From assembly GCF_009707545.1 (NCBI RefSeq), contig NZ_WLYK01000005.1, forward strand, positions 558,001 to 622,000: a DNA stretch of 64,000 bases, written 5' to 3'. The notes below the pieces were generated by a model. The model saw nothing but the letters and a program-made list of their open reading frames with translations. It was not told the DNA's origin and did no database searches. The DNA comes from Nakamurella alba. GTDB taxonomy: Bacteria > Actinomycetota > Actinomycetes > Mycobacteriales > Nakamurellaceae. This document shows, piece by piece, positions 60,285-64,000 of the stretch (the first letter of the stretch is position 1; each line of letters starts with the position of its first letter). The translations under genes were made by a program, and so were the position numbers.

Positions 60285-61361
60285 TCAGACGAGCACACCT
60301 TCGGGGGAGGGTTTGCCGGCGGCGCGGCGGTGCATCAGGGTCGAGGCGCCGAGTGCGACGAGAGCGCCTGCCACCGCCCAGATCCCGATGACCAGCAGGT
60401 TGCCGCCGACGCCCTCGGCGCCGAAGTACACGATCTTGCGGACCGCTGCCGTGCCGGCGCCGTTGGGGATCGCACCGCCGATCACCCGCCAGAAGGTGGG
60501 CAGCAGTTCCAGTGCATACGCACCGCCGGCACTGGGATTGCCCAGGATGACGAACACCAGCACTGTCAGCCCGATCCCGAGCACGCCGAGCAGCACCTGG
60601 AAGGCCATGGTCACCGCGGCAGCGGCGAAGACGATCAGCGCACCCAGCCACCAGAGCGCCATGGTGTGCCCGGTCAACGCACCCAGCACCGGGCCGACGA
60701 CGATCGCCCCGCCGAGCCCGGACAGGATCGCGTACGGTACCACCGAGGCGAGCCGGATCACCGCACGCCGCGGGTTCGCCGGTCGTGCACCCTTCGCCAC
60801 GCCCAACAGGGACGCCACCAGGTAGCCGCCGACCGTCCAGCCGATGACCAGGTAGAAGCCGGTGAGGCCGCGGTTGTCGCCGGGCTGCGTCGGCAGCACG
60901 TCGTCGACGGTGACGGTGCGGCTCTGCGCGGCCTCGGCCTGGGTGATCACCGACTGGATCGCCGTGGCCTTGGAGGCACCGCCCGCGGAGGCGACCAGCA
61001 GCGTGTCCTGGGTGCCGGAGCCGCTGACCACGAGCACCGCGTTCGTCGACCCATCGGTCAACGCTGCCCGGGCAACCGCCTCGTCGGTGGTCGCGGTGGC
61101 GGTCAGCGGAGTGCCGGGCAGGGCGCTCAGCTGCTCGGCGACCTGCGCGGGACCGACCACGGTGACACCGATCTCGTGCGGCGTGGGTTCGTGGAACGCA
61201 CCCACGTAGGACAGCACGAAGCCGAGCTGCAGCAGCAGGACGCCGATCACCAGCGACACCGTGCGCAGCGAGACGGCGTCCTTGAGTTCGGTCCAGAAGC
61301 CGGGCCCGGGTCCGGCCGGTTCCTCGGGGCTCTCGTGCCGCCCGCGCGCCGACTCCGTCAT
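60285..61361 (-). CDS. Integral membrane protein, YhgE/Pip or ABC-2-like
   Basis: ATG 61361 after GGAGGA; 358 residues. TM1 at about 35-55 (LVIGVLLLQLGFVLSYVGAF), an extracytoplasmic region of about 110 residues (HEIGVTVVGPAQVAEQLSAL, ALTDGSTNAVLVVSGSG), then five or six helices. This matches the build of DUF3533/YhgE-Pip and ABC-2-type membrane proteins linked to export or stress. It is divergent from a TetR gene with two palindromes between them, so it is very likely repressed by that TetR. Confidence 0.82.
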   Translation of the reverse strand: MTESARGRHESPEEPAGPGPGFWTELKDAVSLRTVSLVIGVLLLQLGFVLSYVGAFHEPTPHEIGVTVVGPAQVAEQLSALPGTPLTATATTDEAVARAALTDGSTNAVLVVSGSGTQDTLLVASAGGASKATAIQSVITQAEAAQSRTVTVDDVLPTQPGDNRGLTGFYLVIGWTVGGYLVASLLGVAKGARPANPRRAVIRLASVVPYAILSGLGGAIVVGPVLGALTGHTMALWWLGALIVFAAAAVTMAFQVLLGVLGIGLTVLVFVILGNPSAGGAYALELLPTFWRVIGGAIPNGAGTAAVRKIVYFGAEGVGGNLLVIGIWAVAGALVALGASTLMHRRAAGKPSPEGVLV

Positions 61362-61424
61362 GTCCGGTCCTCCTGCGATGGTCCTGCTCGTCCGCCACTG
61401 GTCTGTTCCCGGTGACCAACTATT

Positions 61425-61457
61425 GATACGCTGGCGTATCCGATACGTCAATGTATC
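61425..61457. promoter_or_regulatory. Double TetR-type operator
   Basis: GATACG-CTGG-CGTATC (61425-61440) and GATACG-TCAAT-GTATC (61442-61457) are two adjacent palindromes, one base apart, in the divergent region between the membrane protein (start 61361) and TetR (start 61497). Two palindromes side by side suggest cooperative binding of two dimers. Confidence 0.75.
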
Positions 61458-61496
61458 GAAACGGTGGTGACTCGCAGGTCACAGCAAGGAGGAGCG

Positions 61497-62096
61497 ATGT
61501 CGGCATCGGCACGTCCGCCCTCCGCGCGCCGGCTGCGGACGCGGGAGCGGCTGATCGACGCCGCGGCGATGGTCTTCGCCCGGCGCGGGATCGGCCGGGC
61601 GAGCATCGAGGAGATCTGCGAGGCAGCAGGTTTCACCCGCGGCGCCTTCTACTCGAACTTCGCCGACCTGGACGAGCTGTTCCTCGCGCTCTACACCCAG
61701 CGCGCCTCCCGGGCGGCGGAGCAGATCGCCGGAGCGCTGCGGGAACAGCGGGAGTCGACGATCCCGGCACTGGTCGACCGGGTGCTGGACGCGCTCACCG
61801 TCGACCGCGACTGGCTGCTGGTCCGCACCGAGTACTTCCTGCACGCCGCCAGGGATCCCGTCGCCGCGGCCGTGCTCGCCGCCCACCGGGAGGCGATGGT
61901 GGAGACCTTGGCGCCGGCACTGGCCGAGGTGGTGGACCGGGAGGCGCTGCCCGCCGAACTGCGGTCGCCACGGGAGTTGGCCCGCGCGGTGGTGGCCGTG
62001 CACGACGGGACGACGACCGAACTGCTGCTCGACGACGATCCCGGGGCGCATCGCGCCTGGCTGCGAGAACTGTTGCTGTTGCTGCTCGATCGCTGA
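61497..62096 (+). CDS. TetR-family transcriptional regulator
   Basis: ATG 61497 after AAGGAGGAG; 199 residues. The HTH is at about 15-62 (RLIDAAAMVFARRGIGRASIEEICEAAG, then FTRGAFYSNFADLDELFLALY). The FYSNF motif is common in this TetR subfamily. The C-terminal ligand domain is helical. It is an ordinary one-unit TetR, in contrast to the fused regulators at 11.6 and 15.4 kb. It probably represses the divergent membrane protein gene and itself. Confidence 0.93.
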   Translation: MSASARPPSARRLRTRERLIDAAAMVFARRGIGRASIEEICEAAGFTRGAFYSNFADLDELFLALYTQRASRAAEQIAGALREQRESTIPALVDRVLDALTVDRDWLLVRTEYFLHAARDPVAAAVLAAHREAMVETLAPALAEVVDREALPAELRSPRELARAVVAVHDGTTTELLLDDDPGAHRAWLRELLLLLLDR

Positions 62097-62225
62097 CCCG
62101 GCCCGTCGGCGGGACGAGGCTGTGGATGGCCGCGGGGAAGGGTCATCGCCCGGCGGGCCGTTTCCACGGCTCTCGGGCGGCGACCCGGGCGCCCAGCTCG
62201 GTGCGCACTCCTGCGGAGTACGCGC

Positions 62226-63371
62226 TCAGGTGGTGGAGCCCATCCGGTAGTGGGCGAGCACTGTGGCGGCCGGCAGGGCCTGGTTGGCCGACGCGGCGCT
62301 ACCGTAGTAGATCGCCACCGCGGAGAGCGACCCGACGAGTGTGTAGGGGTTCGCGCCGCCGAGCACCTGGGCGGTGCCGACCGCGGGGTCCGTGCTCGAC
62401 CTCCCCTGGATGCACTGCACCCGCCACTTGCCGGTCCCGTAGGCCACGGCAGCCGCGGCGCTGGTCTGGTAGCTGACCGCGGCCACGCCGTCCACGTAGA
62501 GGGTGAGCACCGCCGGATAGGGCGACCCGGCCGGCGGTGCAGGATTCGGCTGGACCGTGGCGACCAGGTGGTGCCAGGCGCCGTCCCGGATCGCTGTCGG
62601 GCTGGTGAGGGTGGTGTAGACGGCGCCGCCGCGGGTGGCAACGGCGACGTTGGCGGCCGGGGTGCCGGCGGACAGTCCGGGCGTGTTGACGGCGAAGGCT
62701 GGCAGCCCGGCGGGTGTGAGGTAGAGGGTGCGGTCGGCGGCGGAGGTGGTGGTCTCCTGCGACGGTGCGTAGCCGAGCACCAGCCCCCCGTTCAGACTGT
62801 TGGTGCTCACCCAGGCCTCCAGGGTCAACGCCACCGGAGCGGGGGCGTTCCACACCGCCGCCCCCGAGACCTGGTTGTTGGTCCCGCTGGTGGCCGGCGG
62901 CCGCATGCAGGTGCCGCCGAAGTTGAACGTCGTGCCGTAGGAGGGGGTCGGGTGGATGCCCGGCGGACCGGCGACCTGGAAGTTCGCGGCCGCCGGTTGC
63001 AGCAGGCCGAGCAACCCGTTGCACAGCAGCGTCAGCAGTTGGCCACCGTTGAGGGTGCAGTTCGGGGGTGCCGCGATCGCATAGTCGTGGCTGTTCCCGG
63101 AGATGTCGCCGACCCCGGTGGTGGTGGCGGTGTTCGCCGGCGCGGCGTCGGACATCGGCAGGTAGAGCGCCGGCGCATCGGCCAGCACGGCCTGTTGGTA
63201 GGTCGCGAAGGCGAAGGTGTTGCCGTTGTTCCGGGTGGTGGAGGTGAACACGGCACCGGTACCCGACCAGAGCAGCATCGGCACCAACGCCAGGGCGACC
63301 GTGAGCACCGCCGGCCAGGCGGCCCGCCGCAGCACGGACCGCCGGGCCGGGAGCTCAGCGTGGCGCGACAT
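62226..63371 (-). CDS. Secreted LamG-like protein with SipW-type signal peptide
   Basis: ATG 63371 lies within the end of the signal peptidase gene; 381 residues. The signal region (VLTVALALVPMLLWSGTGAVFTST, then TRNNGNTFAFA) matches the TasA/SipW type, with a G-AVFT-x-T...GNTF cleavage region. The mature part looks like a concanavalin/LamG domain: LTLEAWVSTN, GAWHHLVATVQ, LTLYVDGVAA, and GSLSAVAIYYGSA. It probably binds carbohydrate or forms surface structures. It is surely processed by the coupled peptidase. Confidence 0.85.
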   Translation of the reverse strand: MSRHAELPARRSVLRRAAWPAVLTVALALVPMLLWSGTGAVFTSTTRNNGNTFAFATYQQAVLADAPALYLPMSDAAPANTATTTGVGDISGNSHDYAIAAPPNCTLNGGQLLTLLCNGLLGLLQPAAANFQVAGPPGIHPTPSYGTTFNFGGTCMRPPATSGTNNQVSGAAVWNAPAPVALTLEAWVSTNSLNGGLVLGYAPSQETTTSAADRTLYLTPAGLPAFAVNTPGLSAGTPAANVAVATRGGAVYTTLTSPTAIRDGAWHHLVATVQPNPAPPAGSPYPAVLTLYVDGVAAVSYQTSAAAAVAYGTGKWRVQCIQGRSSTDPAVGTAQVLGGANPYTLVGSLSAVAIYYGSAASANQALPAATVLAHYRMGSTT

Positions 63372-63933
63372 GCCGTCCGCCCTTGGACAGCTCCGGGTCG
63401 GACCGCCAGACCACCAGCGCCAGCAGCACACTGGCCCAGAACACTCCCAGCGGCACCCAGTGCCGCTGCTGCGCCCAGACCATCGGCAGACCGATCCACG
63501 GGACGAGAATGCGCCCGGTACCGATGATGTCGGCGCGGGTGATCTCCAGCGGGTCGGCCACCGAGTTGGCGTCGCCCTTCGTGGTGATCCGTCCGTCGAC
63601 ATCGGCGGAGATCCGGTGGGTGGTGACGGCCCCGGCCAGATCGGGGTTGTGGAAGGTGACGACCTGGCCCTTGCTGTAGTCGTCGCGTGCTTGCACGATC
63701 ACCACGTCACCGACCTCGATCTTCGGTGCCATCGAACCGGACCGCACCACGAAGGTGCTCCAGCCCGGCAGCAGGCCGACCAGGGTGACCAGCAGGGTCG
63801 CGCCGATCAGGAAGCACAGGTACAGCCGGGCAAGCTGGGACAGGGCGAACCGGAACCACCACGACGGCGGGAAGCGCAGTGTGCCATCGGGTGTCGGCTC
63901 GTCGATCGGGCGGCGCTGGGTGGGCAGGACCAC
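63355..63933 (-). CDS. SipW-type signal peptidase I (start may lie beyond right edge)
   Basis: The catalytic Ser is in RSGSMAPKIEVGDVV, and the general base is His (VTTHRIS) rather than Lys, which is the ER/SipW-type pattern. Two or three membrane helices are present (LCFLIGATLLVTLVGLLPG; WVPLGVFWASVLLALVVW). The GTG at 63933 has no ribosome binding site and the frame stays open to base 64000, so the true start may be upstream. It overlaps the substrate gene by 17 bases. Confidence 0.88.
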   Translation of the reverse strand: MVLPTQRRPIDEPTPDGTLRFPPSWWFRFALSQLARLYLCFLIGATLLVTLVGLLPGWSTFVVRSGSMAPKIEVGDVVIVQARDDYSKGQVVTFHNPDLAGAVTTHRISADVDGRITTKGDANSVADPLEITRADIIGTGRILVPWIGLPMVWAQQRHWVPLGVFWASVLLALVVWRSDPELSKGGRHVAPR

Positions 63934-64000
63934 CCGTGGTGCCGGCCGGTCGTCGGCCGGGCGCCGTGGTCGGGCGGGTGCCGGTTGCAGCAGGTCCAGG

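Overview
The window is GC-rich throughout (codon third positions are almost all G or C). It carries RskA/SigK-type regulators, class F sortase, PucR and 3Fe-4S ferredoxin genes, and secreted propeller proteins typical of Actinobacteria. I read it as a chromosomal segment of a free-living high-GC actinobacterium, perhaps near Nakamurella; the genus is a guess. No tRNA, rRNA, CRISPR array, replication origin or intact transposase was seen.

Layout. 1-9 kb: two tandem paralogous secreted propeller proteins, a thioesterase, and a coupled lipoprotein/secreted protein pair. 7.9-32.5 kb: a large catabolic island with a P450-type ferredoxin and reductase, methylmalonate-semialdehyde dehydrogenase, two regulators each made of two fused TetR units, two MFS transporters, a PucR regulator, an alpha/beta hydrolase, two ACMSD-type amidohydrolases, a Rieske ferredoxin, a NuoF-like flavoprotein, two more ferredoxins, a Rieske oxygenase, a TPP-dependent E1 with a free-standing lipoyl domain, a KstD-like flavoprotein and a quinone-oxidoreductase-like enzyme. 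32.5-45 kb: a two-component system with a DUF5666-like target, XRE-cupin, methyltransferase, beta-lactamase-like hydrolase, an ECF sigma/anti-sigma pair, sortase plus DUF4397 protein, small membrane proteins, a PaiB-like protein and a second quinone reductase. 46-59 kb: a second catabolic island with a deacylase, 2-hydroxyacid dehydrogenase, LacI regulator, cyclic amidohydrolase, two SDRs, an Fe-ADH-like protein, an M24 peptidase and a polyamine-type ABC importer. 60-64 kb: a membrane protein with a divergent TetR, and a SipW-type signal peptidase with its likely substrate.

The main discovery is a 17-bp imperfect palindrome, GAGCAA-N3-TTTGGTTC, found four times and only in the first catabolic island: before an MFS gene (12988), midway between the second double-TetR gene and pucR-like (16763), across the stop codon of the second MFS gene just before the amidohydrolase operon (20866), and before the Rieske oxygenase operon (25288). 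Two copies directly follow a good -35/-10 pair with 17-bp spacing. This marks the island as one regulon, most simply controlled by one or both fused TetR proteins. The gene set suggests uptake, oxygenation, dehydrogenation, ring or C-C cleavage and 2-oxoacid oxidation of an unidentified cyclic substrate, with electrons passed through an unusual NuoF-like flavoprotein that has lost one cluster cysteine.

Intergenic DNA is rich in repeats: four copies of a long perfect hairpin (GGATTCTGAACATCC arms), a second hairpin family paired with it twice, a 164-bp inverted-repeat-bounded insertion that splits one such pair, two loci of about 80-bp tandem repeats, a triple 48-bp palindromic repeat and a pair of 45-bp palindromic repeats. 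LacI-type palindromes precede the ABC importer operon, and two TetR-type palindromes lie between the genes at 60-62 kb.
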